From Hirudinaria manillensis (lineage: Eukaryota > Annelida > Clitellata > Hirudinida > Hirudinidae), in assembly GCA_034509925.1 (NCBI GenBank), contig CM067528.1, positions 10,143,501-10,207,500 on the forward strand: 64,000 nt of DNA, read 5' to 3'. A model generated the notes under the pieces. The model searched no databases. It saw nothing but the letters and a program-made list of their open reading frames with translations, and was not told where the DNA came from. This document shows positions 13,669-28,600 of the stretch, piece by piece (position 1 is the first letter of the stretch; each line of letters starts with the position of its first letter). The position numbers and the translations under genes are program-made.

Positions 13669-16600
13669 GGTGTGTAATTCATAAACTCCTACAATAATAA
13701 ACTACAATTGAATATTTAAACATTTGTCACCATAATATATTTTATTCCATTCCACTTGTTATGGGCCTGAATTATATAAATATTATAAATAAACCAGAGA
13801 TAAAACACCACTCACCAAGACCAACTGCTCGTGGTCCGTGAACGTGGTTCCCTTTTCGGTCAGTGTGGCAGCATTTATTTCGTCCAGCTTCGACTCTATC
13901 CTCGTCAAATCTCCGTAGAGACTCTTGTGGTTGCCGTAGAAACCGTCCATCTTCTTCGGTATCTCCTTCATCTTTTCGAGGCAGCCGCCCAGCGAACGAG
14001 ACAGTTTGGCAAACCTGGTTTCCATGGCGGCAGCATCTTCGAGAAGGTGATCCGCATCTTCCGAACGTCCGGCCACTGCTACGATTTCATTGGCCATGCC
14101 AGAGAGCCGATCCTTACGAGCGACCCGATCGGTAGCGTCGTCGATGGTAACCTAAACGCGAAACGAAAACAAAATATTAAAAATAATTTAATTGCAAAAA
14201 GTAAATTATCTTGTTTATATTTTATAAAAAACTAACGATGATCTTTTCCAACAATTCTGGAATTCCGTCTGCGGAAGTGAAACAATCCTTCGAGCAGAAC
14301 TTGTTCAACTTCTGCTCGGTGCCGGTCAACCAGTCGTCCATGGCAGCCTTTTCTGATTCGTACTTTGGTAGGAGACCTTCCAGCCGTCCGAGGACCTCCC
14401 GATTCTCTCGAGACTTCTGGCAGACGTCTCCCCAGCATCTCTTCAACCGCTCGATTTCCGGATCGTCTTTGCTCATCCGGAGCAGTTTGTCGTAGCTCGG
14501 TTTCTGATCGGCCACTATTTTGTCGAGCAGCTTTTAAGAAGAAAATTGCGATTAGAATTGATCTTAAAAAATCTTTGCTGTCCGTTTACTACTCTAGTGT
14601 GACTCCATGGATACCTTTTGCGTTTCCAATTGTTTTTTCAATCCGACAGAATTCACGGCATATGGTTCCTGATTCTTTTGCATGTCTTCTACCTTCTGGA
14701 GCCAAGACTCCATGCATCTCATCGTCTCCTGAACTTGACCGTTCTCCAGCGATACCTCACTGACTCTCTTCTGCTTGTCTGACAACTGTATGGAAGTAAT
14801 TAAATAAGAATAAATAAGAGAAAATAATTATTTCAACAAAATAGCTCAACAATGTTGCTCATCATCATCATCATCATCAAAGTTGCATGTTGATGGTTGA
14901 TTTGCATCACCAGTTGGTTTTTTAACAAAATGTATCTCTTTAATAACATTCCTTAGAGTGGTTCAAAAAAAAAATTAATCAAAATTAATCTCAAAATAAT
15001 GAAATTCACCTCCTCCAGAAGATTATTCCACTGGAGGTCCATTTCGTTCGTGAGCTTGTTTACTACGTTGTTTATGTCATCTCCGTCGACAACAGCCTCC
15101 CTGGTGATCAACGAAGCTCTCCTTCTCAGGACCTCCACGGCATTGCCGAGCTCGTTCAGCTTGTTCTTGTAAAATTCCTGGAACAAAGTTTTCAATTTGT
15201 TTACACATTTGTACGTGTACCTAGAAAAAAATATTTGTACTTAATTTGTTTATGAAATTTATTATTTTAAAGGCAGAAAATAGAGGGACCATAACAAATT
15301 TAAATCAAAATAAATATAAAAAAACTACTCAATCAACAACTAAACGCATGATCAATTTGCAACAACCACAACAGAACAAAACAACTGGTCGAACCTCGAG
15401 CGAATCTCCTTCTTCGGGAAGATTTCCGAGCTCCCTCCTCACGACGGACATTTCGTCCAAGAGTTTCCGCACGTCCCTGGAATAATCTTCCACGTGCTTG
15501 GTGGACCTTCTAGATGCATCCATTCTGCTTTCCACTGAAGATTCCAGAGCGTCTAGTTCTTGCATGATGTCACTGAGACTATTGTCGAGTCTATCTGAAT
15601 CCCAAGTCTGGAGGCTGCCAGAAATCTCCTTGCTGGTCCGACCCACTGCCTGAGCCTTGACCTTCATGGAGGGCAAGATTTCCTTCAAGAGTTTCTCGTG
15701 AAATGACACTTTAGAGTCAGACGGCAGATTGTTCTTAAGGAGGTCCTCTCGTATCTTCGTCAAGTCTGATTGCAATTGGTCTGCCTCTCCCTGATTGAAT
15801 GGTGATTAAAAGTGAAAAGACTTCAAACTTTTTAATAAATAACTCTTTATTCCAATTAATTAGCCTCGAATGTCTGAATAAATAAATAAATATTTTATTG
15901 TATTTTATTTTATTATTAACATATAAATTGAGGAAAGAATCTGACCTGGAGTGATTGAAGACTGGATGACAGCGACCTCAGTCTGGCAATTTCCCCTGCC
16001 ACTTCTGAGGACAGCGTCTCGTACTTGAGGCAGGCGTCCTCCACAGACTCCGCCTCTTCTTTGGGCACCTGACCAATGGCATCAGTGCACAGGTCGTTCA
16101 AGGTCATCTTGGCATCCTTCAGTCGACCTTCTACCATCTTCAATTCTTTTTGAAGAGACTAATGATGGAATAAATATGCAGCATTTTAATGCATTTAATT
16201 TTAATAATTTCAAATGATTAAAAATGAAATATCTTCTCAAAAAAATCTTGTTTTACCCAAACAGAATAGACAGAATCTTGAATAATGTAGGACAAAATTT
16301 AATAGGAAAGCACACACTTTTACTCACTGATTAAGTTAAATTAATAACATATAATAAAATAATTAATCCAAAATAAATCGTAAATCGATACAAAAATGTG
16401 GCAGTCCTTACGACTAGCTGCTCCAGTTTCTGCTGTGGATCTACTGGAATGGTCAGCGACGACTGAGACTTGGATGGCGAAGGTCTTATGGACTTTTCCA
16501 CCTCCTGGAGACTGGACTGGATGTCATTCAGCTGGTCGTTCAGCAGTTCGTGGGCCTCCTGGTTCAAGTCCAGTCGGTTCTTTTCCTTCTCGACGTCTTC

Positions 16601-19600
16601 GTTTTTGGAGTTATTCAATGAATTCATTAATTTATTTTCAATGGAATATGATTGATTAGTCAATGAATTGGTTAATTAATTAAGCACTTACTTGATCTCA
16701 ACTGCTCCACATCGTCGAGGATTGTGGCAAGTTCGTCTTCAACGGAGGACTGACCGATGGTGCAGAGATCCATCAGGTCGTGACCTTTCTCCTGAAGTCC
16801 GTCAAATTCCCTCGACTGGAACCTCTCCATTTCTCTCAGGAGGGATTCGAATTCGTCTCTCTTCGTGGCGATCTCCTCCGAGTCGTTCTCCGGCAGCGCC
16901 GTTATCCACGAGACCTTGTCGATGAAAAGCTTCAACTTTGCCTTGAGCCTCGACAGCTCCAAGAGGTAGGCGTAGGACGCCCCGGAAGCGAGGGACATTT
17001 TTTCCGACAGTGCGGTCGCTTCCTTCCTGAGATCTTCCAGGTCCTTCTCGAGTTTGGCCAACTTTTCTTTATCCCGAGGGTCGGAAGTCGAGCCTGCTTC
17101 GTTGATCAAGGACGTGAATTTTTCGAAGCCGAGGTCAACGTCTTGTCTTGAGTTCAGGTCATCCACGAGAGCCTTGGGAAAGTAGAGTAGAATGATATTG
17201 AAAGGTAGAGTTGGAAATAACTAATACTACAAAAAAATTTTTAAATCCAAGGAAGTCAAAATCACCTGACACTTGGATATCTGTTCAGTAAGTATGTCCC
17301 TCTGGCATGATATCAGAGACAAGTCTTTCAGAATGCAAGAGTTCCTGTCGATCCAGTCTTTGGCTCGAGTCAGGAAGAATTTGAGGTCACTGGCCCCCCT
17401 TTTAAGGTCGTCCAATTCCTCCAGGCGATTCTCTAAAGGAGAGAAGAAAATTTAGATGAAATTTGAAAAAAACCCAAAACAAACAAAACACAAAACAAAT
17501 TTTATTAATTTAAAAGCTAACCTAGATCATATTTTGATTTGTCCATTCTGTTCTTCAAGTCCTCTCTTTGTGCCTGGAGGTCTGCAGTCACTGAGGGTGC
17601 GAAGGAATCCGACCAACTGTCATCCTGTCCCAGAGACTGGCAGATCATGTGATCGATGCGTCCCAATTTCTCCAGGTCCGGTTGCAGAGACGCCAGGGTG
17701 GAGAGCATTTTCTGTAAGAACTTTCAAATTTGGATTGTCGAAAAAAGGAACTTAAAAAAGAGGAAATTAAAAAGAAACTACCACCATGGCGATACAAAAA
17801 GAAACTACCACCATGGCGATACAAAAAGAAAGAAACTCAATTAAAAACATAAACAAAACAAAAACAAAAAAACAACTGCACGACCTTTGTCTGGTCAACC
17901 TGCTCTCCGATCCAATTCGAGTTCAGGTTGTCGACGCTCGGCAGCGTCTCGATCCGATTGGCCAGCGACACGAGCCTGCTATTAATAGAATCCCTTAGAC
18001 TGTCTCTATTGGCTCTGAGGTCGATGGTGTTCTGGAGTCTCGATTCGAGGTCATTCAAGAGAGGAGAGAGACGGTCCCTCGACTGCTTGGCCTTTTCCAA
18101 GGAGGCCCTGACCTTGTGGGCGGCCCGGTGGTCCGCTCGGTTGGATTCTAGGTCGAAAGCCAACTTGCTTCCCTGATCGAGAAAGTCCGCGAGGACGTCT
18201 CGATTAGATTGAAGTTCCTGCTTCAAGAGTTTGACCTGCTGCAGTTGATTGTTCAGGACGTTCACGTCGCTGGACACGGGAGACAGGAGAGACGCCATCT
18301 TGGACTTTGAGTCGAGCCAGTTGAGGATTTTGTTCTGAGAAGCCTCAAAGTCCTGCAAGGTTGAAACGTCGTCCGCAACAACGGGAAGACCTTCCGAGTC
18401 CTTTTGAGTGATGGGCAGATTTAGCCGGTCCTTCAGTTTCTCAAACTTCTCCTCTGAAAAATAAAAACAAAAAAAATAATAAATATAATTTCTTGAAAAT
18501 ATTCAACACATTTAATCATACCACAGACAACTGCAGTTGCTAAGTAATACTAATAAAAAGAAATATTAAAAGAAATTCCCAGAAGACTTACTGATGGAAT
18601 TGAACCGTCCGACAATGTCGTCGTGTCCTTGAATGTTTTGTTTTCCTTTCAACAGAATCTGCTGAGTCCTTGACTTCAGATGATCGAGTTCTTGCTCTTT
18701 TTGTAAAAGAGATTCCTTCATTTCTTTTACCTTTCTTTCACTTTCTACGGTCTCGTGAGAGCCGTCCTTCTGAGAAACGGAGTCTAGGTCGTCCGAAGTC
18801 TTGTCGAGCCAAACGTCGTAGTTGTCCAGCTGTTCGTGAAGTTGGGTCAGGTCGGCCAACGTGGCTTGCAGCTCCATCTGGCGGTCGGCCAGTATTTCCG
18901 AAAACCTGTCGTGCTTGGCGTTGATGACGTTCAGCTTCTGATACTCCTCCGTGAGAGTCTCGACGTGGAAGAGATTGTCGACGGAGTTCGGCTTACTGCT
19001 AACTCCGCTGGATTCGCTGGATGCCGGTCGAAACGGACCCTCGTCGACTCCGTCCGCCCTCTGGTGCGACCTCAGTTGGGCAGTTCTTTGTGGTGGATAG
19101 CAAAGGTCGTGAATGTTGTTTATTTCCAAAATGATGGGCGTTTGCTTGTCGAAGGACTCCAGGATGGGATCCAACTCTTTCATCTGTTCTTTGACGACGT
19201 CAACGTCCAGGGCGATGGTCTGCAATCGCAAAATCTGCCCTTCCAGTTGCGACATCCAGCCAGTCACTTCTGACATTTTTGCTTTCAGAATGGCCTCCTT
19301 GTCTTGTCTTTCCTTTATTTCTTCCTTTTTCCTCGAAAGGGCTCCCTGCAGTTCTGTCCAGTTGGTTTCGGTTCTATCGAGAGGATCGCATATGATTTGA
19401 TGGCCCTTGGTAGGCAAAGGAGGAGGCGAGGTTTCTCTCTCGTCTGTCGGCTTACCTTCAGGATTTATCAAGTCCCTGCATAACTTCTTGCAAATGAGGA
19501 GATCTGTCATCATTTCTATGGATTCCGATGATATGTTATCGACCTTTTCCTGGAATTGCCTCAGTGACATCCTGCTTAAGTCCAAGGAGTTTAGGGTCAC

Positions 19601-22600
19601 GAGGGAAGGTACCAACCAGTCATCGAATTTGTTCAGTGTGCTCTTAAATTCTGCTACTGTGCTCTTGAGCTTTTCAATTTCTGAAATTCTTTGCGAGCAC
19701 AGAGAGGCAGCATCCTCGATTCTCGTCATCAGATGTTCCTTTTTAGCTTCCAAATCACGATCGTCTTGCACGTCAATCACGTCCAGAACAGACCGTCTGC
19801 TATCCAGTTGTGCTTGCATCTCCCAGAGGTTTTGAAGGATGGCTTGGATGTTTTCCAAATCGACATCGCTGATGGCAGCTAAACGTCTTTCGATGTCCTC
19901 CAACCATCGGTTCGTGTCTTCGAGTCCCACGTCCGGATCCAAAGTGGCAAAATGATCGGCCAGAAGTTTTCCCGTGAGTCGTTTGACTTCGTTCATTATT
20001 CTGTCCAATCTGTCGCTCAACTCGTTCGATTTAAAGCTGACGGACTCTATCGCTGCATCATCAGCTCCTAACTCCCTGAGGCAATCAATGTAGGTTCTGG
20101 ATATATCCTTAACGTCGTTCAGTTGTCTCAAGCCCTCTTCAAAAGCGACGGATAAAAACTTTTCGGCATCGCGATGGGAATCCTAGAGAATGGGAAAAAT
20201 CACGACATTAAATTAAATGGTCGAAGGAATTTATAAGTGACAAATTACTTAGTTTTAGTAAAAAAAAACAACAAAACTGATCAATTTCTCCTAAAACAAG
20301 CTGGAAACAAAAAACATCAACAGGAATAGAGTCATACGACCTCGGTCCTCTTGTCTTTGTCTTTAAGGATGCCGATCATGTTTTCGGCCGAGTCGCACCA
20401 CTCTGCCATCCTCGCCTCTGCCCCTTTGAGAGCCACGTTCAACTGTTTCATGCCTTCGAGTTTGTCTATCAAGTTGTTGGAGCAGTTTGATAGATTGTCC
20501 AATCTTTCAATGATGGATCTCAACTGATCTGCCAGGTCTTGGTGCTGAGCTCTGGAGAGTTGAACTGGTACAGCTTCTCCTGCCAGTACAGAGGGCCTGA
20601 ATTCTTCTAATCTGTCTTCGTATTTCTGGATGGACGATATGATGATTTGTGCCGAATTGGACAGCTTGGGTATCTCTTCTTCGCATTCCTGAGTGTCTTC
20701 CAAGATGAGCTGACAAATTCTGATCTGTTCCCTTGTTCGGTTCGGATCACCCAGGCTCTTCTGAACCGACCTCAAAGCCTCCTCTGACCTCGACGCTACT
20801 TTGTCCAGGTTCTCCAGACTCTTGTCAAGCTGGAGTTTTTCGCCGTGGATCACCTGGAGCAGTTCATGTCGCGACCGAGTCTCGTCTCCGACTGAATCCA
20901 TGAGAACGAGGACCCTGTCGGACAAGTCGTTCAATTTGTGCTGGAGATCTGCAGGTGGATTGGAATCCAGAAGTAGGGATGACTTCATGAGGGAATGCTC
21001 GACGGATGTCAGCTTCGACTCGTATTCGTCCAGCATTTTCTTCGTTGAAACAAAACATTTGCTGATCTTGTCGCTGCTATCCAGGAAGTTGTAATCAGAG
21101 GTTTGGGCAATTAACTGCTTCTCCAGAGACTCCAGCCAATCATGATGGTCTGACAATTCTTTAAGAATGCTCTCTTCCAAAGTATTCATCTGAGTGCCTT
21201 CTGATTCTTTCCTTCTCGAGTCTTCTGCATCTCCAGGCGGTAAAGGCAGGTCATCATCTGCAGTTTTTGTTATGAAGCTCTTTTGGAACTGATCCTCATC
21301 CCTGTCATCATCAGAGATCTTTTGTAAAGTACCATCACTCACACTTTCATCTGAATCCTTTCTTAGGTTTTCTAAAGCATTATCAACCAGTTTCAAAACA
21401 AAGTTTGACACAAATTTATTTATTTCTGAATCATCTTTTGTTGAGATCTCAGAAGATGTAATACCTTTCTCCTCATCAGTTTTCTTAAGAGCCAGTTTAT
21501 CTGCTGGCGTTTTCCCATCAGAGTGCTTGCTTCCACTGGATGATGAAGAGGATGAGATTGTGTCCTCTTCTTGAATGATAGAAAGACGATGACCTTCGTC
21601 TGCTTTTTCCATCTGAACGTGTCTCGTTGGCAAAATCACGGCATCTTTGAGCGACAAAACTTGTCCAGTGTGAATGTTGATGACATTTCCATTTCTAGCG
21701 TCCAAGATGCCGCAAGCAGTCGCAGTTGCCACTGCCATCACTTTGCCAGTTGCAGGATCGACGATCAAGGAACGAGAATCTATCAGACCGTTGTCGATGG
21801 CTTCCTGGAGGACGAAGCACATGCCACAAGTCGGATCGTAAAACTTTCCCGTTTCTTCGTTGAACAAGCCTATGTCCACTGCAGTGTTGAGGTTCATCGG
21901 GAGCGGAATCACGATGCCCCTACGAGTCGCTTCGATCAGCGAAATTTTCTTGCGAGCGTGAGTGTCATAGACTGCTCCAGTTCTCTCAGAAACAAGTCCC
22001 CTCATCAGAGCTTCCTCGAGGCTACAAACTTTTTCCGATGCGGGATCATTGAGGACGGCAGATAGAGGGTCCAGCAAATTCTCGTCAAGAGCTTCCGTCA
22101 GTGTTAATCTCTCTTCGGTCTCTGGATCAATGAAATGACCAGTTACGGGATCATACAAGCCTTTGTCCAGTATTTTCATCAAACTCAAGGGTCTCTCCAA
22201 AGTTTCTCCAGATTCCAAGTCCCTCTCGTCCGTTAAGAAACCCATGTGCACCGCATCGGTGATTGCCATGAATCCACCTCCTTCAAGGGCAAGGTCTCCG
22301 GATTTCAGACTGACGCAGCCCCTCCTGAGAAGTTGATCGAATGTATTACGTTTTCCAGTGCCTGGGTCCCTAAAGACTGCCGTTCTTGTAATAATGAGCC
22401 CTCGATCCATGGCCTCAACAAGAGTGTACTGGCGACCGGACGACGGATCTTTGACAAAGTTGGTGTGAGGATCCAATATGCCCGACTTGACGGCATCTAC
22501 CAGTCCGTAGGATTGGCGTGCCTGAGTTATCACATCCACGGGACCACCTATGGCTTCGTCGACAGCCGGCTTTCCTTTCAAGGGGGGTTTAGAAGCAGCC

Positions 22601-25600
22601 ATGAGGTCGTCAGGACTGATTTCTGGAATGCTGTCGTCCATAATAAGGCCATTCTCGAGAGCCTTACCGAGAGGAAGTGGAGTTTTGTCATCAGCATAAT
22701 ACAAACTACTGTTTGGATCTATCAACTGCCTCTGAATGGCCTGTCTCAAACCAATCACTTCTCCAGAGTCTAGATCAGCAATTATCTTTTCTTCAATGTC
22801 AATGAGACCTTTATTGATGCATTCGGCAAGGTTCATGGCATTCCCTCCCTCCTGATCAACGAACATGTTTGTATCGAAATCATACCATCTGCTTTGCAGT
22901 ATCTTTGTCAGAGAAGAGTTCCTGTTCCATGGCTCATCATATGCCGAGGGTTTAGAAGCATCCTCATCGGCATAATCTTTGTCATCACGACTTGCCAGGA
23001 TGCTTTCTTTTGTCTTTTCTTCGTCTTCATCGGCTTTTTCCTTCGGACTGAGGCCATCGTCTGCCTTGAAAGCATCCTCAGCATCTTGGACCAAATCTTC
23101 TTGATATGACCTGTGATCTTTATTGACTGGCTCATCAGGAGGTAAATTATCTCTGACCTTCATCTGCAAATCTAGACCAGGTCCTACGTCCAGTTGTTCT
23201 TTGACTGTCTTTCCATCTTTATCGTCATCTCTAAGCTGAGCTTCGTCTACTTTATCATCTGCACTCGATCCAGACTTATGAGCATCTTCATCAGTAGTCA
23301 TTTTAACTGACACTCTTGGATGGTTCAGCCATTGTTCCTGAGGATGTTCTCTGTTAAAAACTTCAGGGTGCCTGTCAGGCGTGCCCTTGAGTGCCTCTGC
23401 AATGGCCATGCCAGCCACCACAGGAGCACCCACGACGGCAATTAAACCCATGCCGATAGCCTTAGCTGTTGATAGTTTACTCTTGTCAGCAGTCTCATCT
23501 TCCTTTTTCGTTTTTTGAGCATCAACAACTTCTGCAGAAGGTTCACTCAAATCAATTTGATTTTCTATTTCATCACCAGGAGCATAGATTTCATGAGTAT
23601 CTGATGGTTTATCATCTTTGCCAACTTCCTTTTCATCTTGAACATCTTTGTCCTCCTTGCCCTTGCTATCGATTTTCTCTAAGGCAGCATCAGTTTCAAA
23701 TGGATGTTTTTCCTCTGTAGTAAGATCTAATTCCTCTCCATGTTTCTTGTCTCTATCACTTACATCAATTTCCTGCTCATGTTTGACATCTTTATCTTCA
23801 GTGTCTTTGCTATCAACTTTCTCTGATCCAGCTTTGGATTCAAATGGATGTTTTTCCTCTGTTGTAGGAACTGATTCTTTTCCAGGCTGTGTTTCCACTG
23901 CCTCATCAGGTGATTTCATGTCTCTATCATCTCTATCAATTTCCTTTTCATCATGGACATCTTCATCCACTTTGCCCTTGGTATCGACTTTCTCTGAGGT
24001 AGCTTCAAACTCAAATGGATGCTCCCCATCTTTGGTGAGATCTAATTCCTCTCCGGGTTGTTTTTCCAGTGCCTCATCAGGTGATTTCACATCTCTATCA
24101 TCTTTATCAGCTTCCTCAGACTCCTTTGCCTTGTCAATTAATTTCATGTCCCTGTCATGTACATCAATTTCTTGTTCATCTTGGACATCTTTATCTTCAG
24201 TGTCATCCTTGCCATCAACTTTCAATGGGCCAGCTTTAGATTCAGATGGATGCTTTTCCTCTGCAGTATGAAGATCTAATTCCTCTCCAGGTTGTTTTTC
24301 AGGTGATTTCATATCTCTATCATCTTTATCAGTTTCTTCGGACTCCTTTGCCTTGTCGATTAATCCCATATCTCTGTCATGTGCATCAATTTCTTGTTCA
24401 TCACGGACATCTTTATCTTCGGTGTCGTCCTTGCCATCAACTTCAGATTTGAATGGATATTTTTCCTTTGTAGTAAGATCTAATTCCTCTCCAGATGGTT
24501 TTTCTAGTGCCTCATCAGGTGATTTCATGTCTCTATCATCTTTATCAGTTTCTTTTTCATCCTGGACATCTTCACCCTTGCTATCAGTTTTTTCTGAAAT
24601 GGCTTCAGACTCAAATGGATGCTGTTCATCTTCAGTGAGATCTAAATCTTTGGGCTCTCTTTCTAGTGCTTCGTCATGTGATTTTGTGTCTCTATCACCT
24701 CTATCAATTTCCTTTTCATCTTTGTCTCTGATCTTATCGTCTTTGCTATCAATTTTCTCCGAACTAGATTCAAATTCAGAAGGACGTTCTTCATCTTTGC
24801 TAGAATCTGGTTCCTTTTCAAATTCTTTCTTAATATCAACCTCTTCATGTACCTTTGCGTCACTATCAACAGTTTCACTAAGGGGCTCTTTCAAATCAAC
24901 CTGTCTGTCCATTTCCTTAGTAGATGCAGAGATTTCATCAGGCTCAGAAGAGACTGTTTTCCCATCAACATCAGTACTTTTCCTATCTGAAGCATCTTTA
25001 TCCATCTCATCCTTGCTATCAACTTTCTCAAGGGAATCTTCAGATGGATGCTTTTCATCTTTTCTGAGTTGTGGTTCATCTCCAGACTCTTTCTTGATAT
25101 CATCGACATGTGATTCTGCATCAACATTTTCTTCAGTTTCAACTTCTTGCAAGTCGTGCGAACCAGAATCAGTAGTAGGTAATGTTACAAGGTCTTTCTC
25201 TTTTGCTTCATCTTCAGACTTGGATTTTACATCTTTGCTTTCTTTGTCTTTATCATCTTCAGGCAAGAAACTATCTCTTTCTTCTGGAATATCTTCCTTA
25301 TCTATTTCAGTTTTTGAAGGTTCAGTCTCCCGAAGACCCGATTCTAGAGTGTCCTTGTAGTCATCCTTCATGGTCTTATCTCCTGCATCTTTTGGAATAT
25401 GCTTTTCTTTTTTCTTCTGTTCATCATCTTTGAAATCACCAGCTTCATCAGTTGTTTTTTCGTCAACCTTTTCTTTCATCGTTTCTCTTTCAAATGGAAG
25501 TGTTTCCCCAGAGTCATCCTTAGGTGTTGTAGCTGTTAAATTAAAATAGAAAACTAAAACTTGTTTTATAATAATCATTAATAATGTTTCAAATATTAAT

Positions 25601-28600
25601 AATATTTAATCATTAATAATATTTCATTCACAAACATTTGCAGTCAGCTAACCTATGAATGAAAGATCCTTATCCAGCCTTGCTATTCCATCCTCAGAAG
25701 ATTTTGCATCCTCAAAGATGTCTTCCCCTTCGATGACGGTTGCGGCATCATCATCGACCATGTCGTCCTTTACGGCAAATTCATCGCTTGCCTCTTTCCA
25801 GTCGTTATCAGAATTTTCAGCATCACTGGCGACGTGCGGTGCCTCGGAAATCTTGGTCTCATCAGTATCATCTTCAGCAGGAACATCTTGAGAGTGTGAC
25901 ACATCCACATCCCTAGGTTCGAACTCAACACCTTTTGTTTCCACGGGCGATCCTGACTCATCATCCTTTTTCGTATCCTTAGAACTTTCTGCAGCGATCC
26001 TAAAGCCACTCTCAAGAGACTTGTCGAAAGGTATCGAAATGTCAACTGAGGGCAGATTAGAATCCATGCCTAGTTTGTCCCTGTTATCTTCAGTGATCCC
26101 ACCATCCTTTACAGAAATATCATTTTTATTCACAGTGAAAGAAATTTCAATTTTATTACCACTTGACTCTAAAGTAATCTGATCATCAAATTTGGAATCC
26201 TGATGTGCTTCAACATTTAAGTTAGAATCATCTTTTTCTAGGTCAATGTTTGGATCGCTTGAAATGGATACTTTTGAATCTGCATCATAGTCCTCTCTGG
26301 GCTCCTTAGGTAATTTGGGTTCTTCATCTTCATCTTTGAGTCCGTCTTCTGACTCAGGTAACTTTTCCTCGACTTTTTCCTCTGGAACAGAGTCAGCAAC
26401 TTTTTCATCCTCAAAGGAAGCTTGAGACACATCTTCATGTTCATCCTGACGTTGCTGGATATCATCCTCTGGAATTAAATCTTCAGGTTTAAAGCCATCC
26501 TTCTTAACTTGCTCTCTCAGGTAGCTCATGAATTCATCATCATCTAAGGATGGCTCTTTGCTGTCGACATCCTTCAGACAACCAGATTTTTCCAGCTCAT
26601 CAATCTCTTGATCTTGATCTTCATCTGTTTTGTCAATCACAGACTTATCTGAATCAGGTGATTCAACTTTCTCTTCTAGTAAATGCATTGTTTCTAAAGA
26701 ATCTTTCTCCTTAGCTGAATCTAATGCATCATTCTGATCAGCTTTTGAAATTTGTAATTCATCCCTGGAAGGCATGTCTCCAGGTTCAAAGTCTTCTTTT
26801 TTAACTTGGTCCTTCAGATAGGCCATGAATTCATCATCTTCCAATGAGGGCATTTTGTCATCCTTCAGGCAACCAGATTTCTCAAGATTATCATCCTCCA
26901 AATCACCAGGTTTTGCAGATTCAGCATCATTCAACTGTTTATCTTCTAACTCAAAATCATCTTTGTCTTTAGGTGATTTCTCTTTCTCCTCTTTTGGACC
27001 CAAAATTTCATCAAAATCAACTTTGGAAAAATCTTTGACTTCTTCCTGATCATCTTTTGGAATTTGTAGTTCTTCCTTCAAAGCCAAATCATCTCCTTGA
27101 ACTTGATCTCTAAGATAAGTCAAGAATTCGTCGTCGGCCACAGATGGAACTTTGTCTTCAACGTCCTTTAAGCAACCAGCTTTCTCCAGTTCGTCATTCT
27201 CCTGATCTAAGTCCTTTTCAGACTTCATCTCATCCAATGACTCATCTTTAAGTTCCATATCATCAGAGTATGGTGGTTTTTCCTTGTCATGTTTTAAAGC
27301 ATCTGAATCTTCAAGTATCTTATCTTTGAGGTCATCTTTAGAAACCAAATCTCCTCCCTGCACATGGTCTCTCAAGTAAGACATGAATTCATCATCCTCC
27401 ACAGATGGTATCTTGTCCTCAATATCTTTCAGACAACCAGACTTTTCCAAGCCATCATCTTCTAAGTAGGGATCTTTTCCTAAGTGCTCATCTTTTAGCC
27501 TGGAATCCTCTGAATCAGATTTTTCTTTTTCCACTTGTGATATTTCAGTAGAATCTTCAGTCTTTTGATCTTCAGTGGAATCTGAGATTTCATTCTCACC
27601 ATCCTTGGATATCTGCAATTCATCTTTGGTAACCAAATCTTCTGGTTTAAAATCACCTCTTTTAGCTTGGTCAATTAGATATTGCATAAATTCATCATCC
27701 TCAATAGATGGTAATTTGTATTCATCATCCTTCAGGCATCCAGATTTTTCCAAGTCATGATCTTTTTCAACTTCCTCTTTATCTGGCTTATCTTCAAATT
27801 CAGATGAAATCCTTTCCTCCTCTTTCATTAGCTTTGTTTCAGAATCTTCAACCTTTCCATCACTACTGATATCCAGGCTTTCTTTCTGATCAGATTTTGG
27901 AATTTGTATTTCTTCAGGTGAAATTAAGTCTGTAGCTTCAATATCGTCTCTTTCAACTTGGTCCCTCAGGTAAGACATGAATTCATCATCCTCCAAGGAT
28001 GGCACTACATCCCCAATGTCCTTTAGACAACCAGATTTCTCGAGTATATCTTCCTCTTGATCATGATGCTTGTCAGACTCCAATCTGTCCAGATGTTTTT
28101 CTTCTAGTTCAGAATCATCTGAATCAGGTATTATCTTTCCATCTTTATTCTTCTGGGATATGTCTTTGGAATCCCTAATTTTTTCATCTGTAGCCAAATC
28201 CTTGATCTCTTCATGATCATCTTTCAGCAAGTCCTCAGATTCAAAATCATCTCTCTTTACTTGCTCTTTCAGGTAAGACATGAATTCATCATCCTCCACG
28301 GATGGCATTTTGTCCTCGACATCTTTCAGACAACCAGACTTTTCTAAGACATCACTTTCTGAGTAATGATCCAGATCTTTATCCAAATGCTCATCTTTTT
28401 GCCTGGAAACATCTGAATCAGATTTGTCTTTTTCAACTTTTGATATTTCAGTAGAATCCTCAGCCTTTTTATCTTCAGTGGAATCCAAATCATCTTTCTG
28501 ATCATCCTCTGGGATTTGTAATTCATCTTTGGCAACTGAATCCTCTGGTTTTAAATCACCCCTTCTGGCTTGCTCTATCAAGTAATGCATAAATTGATCA

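Noticed and set aside
24353..25360. Long plus-strand Ser-rich open frames opposite the giant exons
   Set aside because: They are antisense shadows of the acidic repeat codons (GAT/GAA/TCA read backwards) with no family resemblance.
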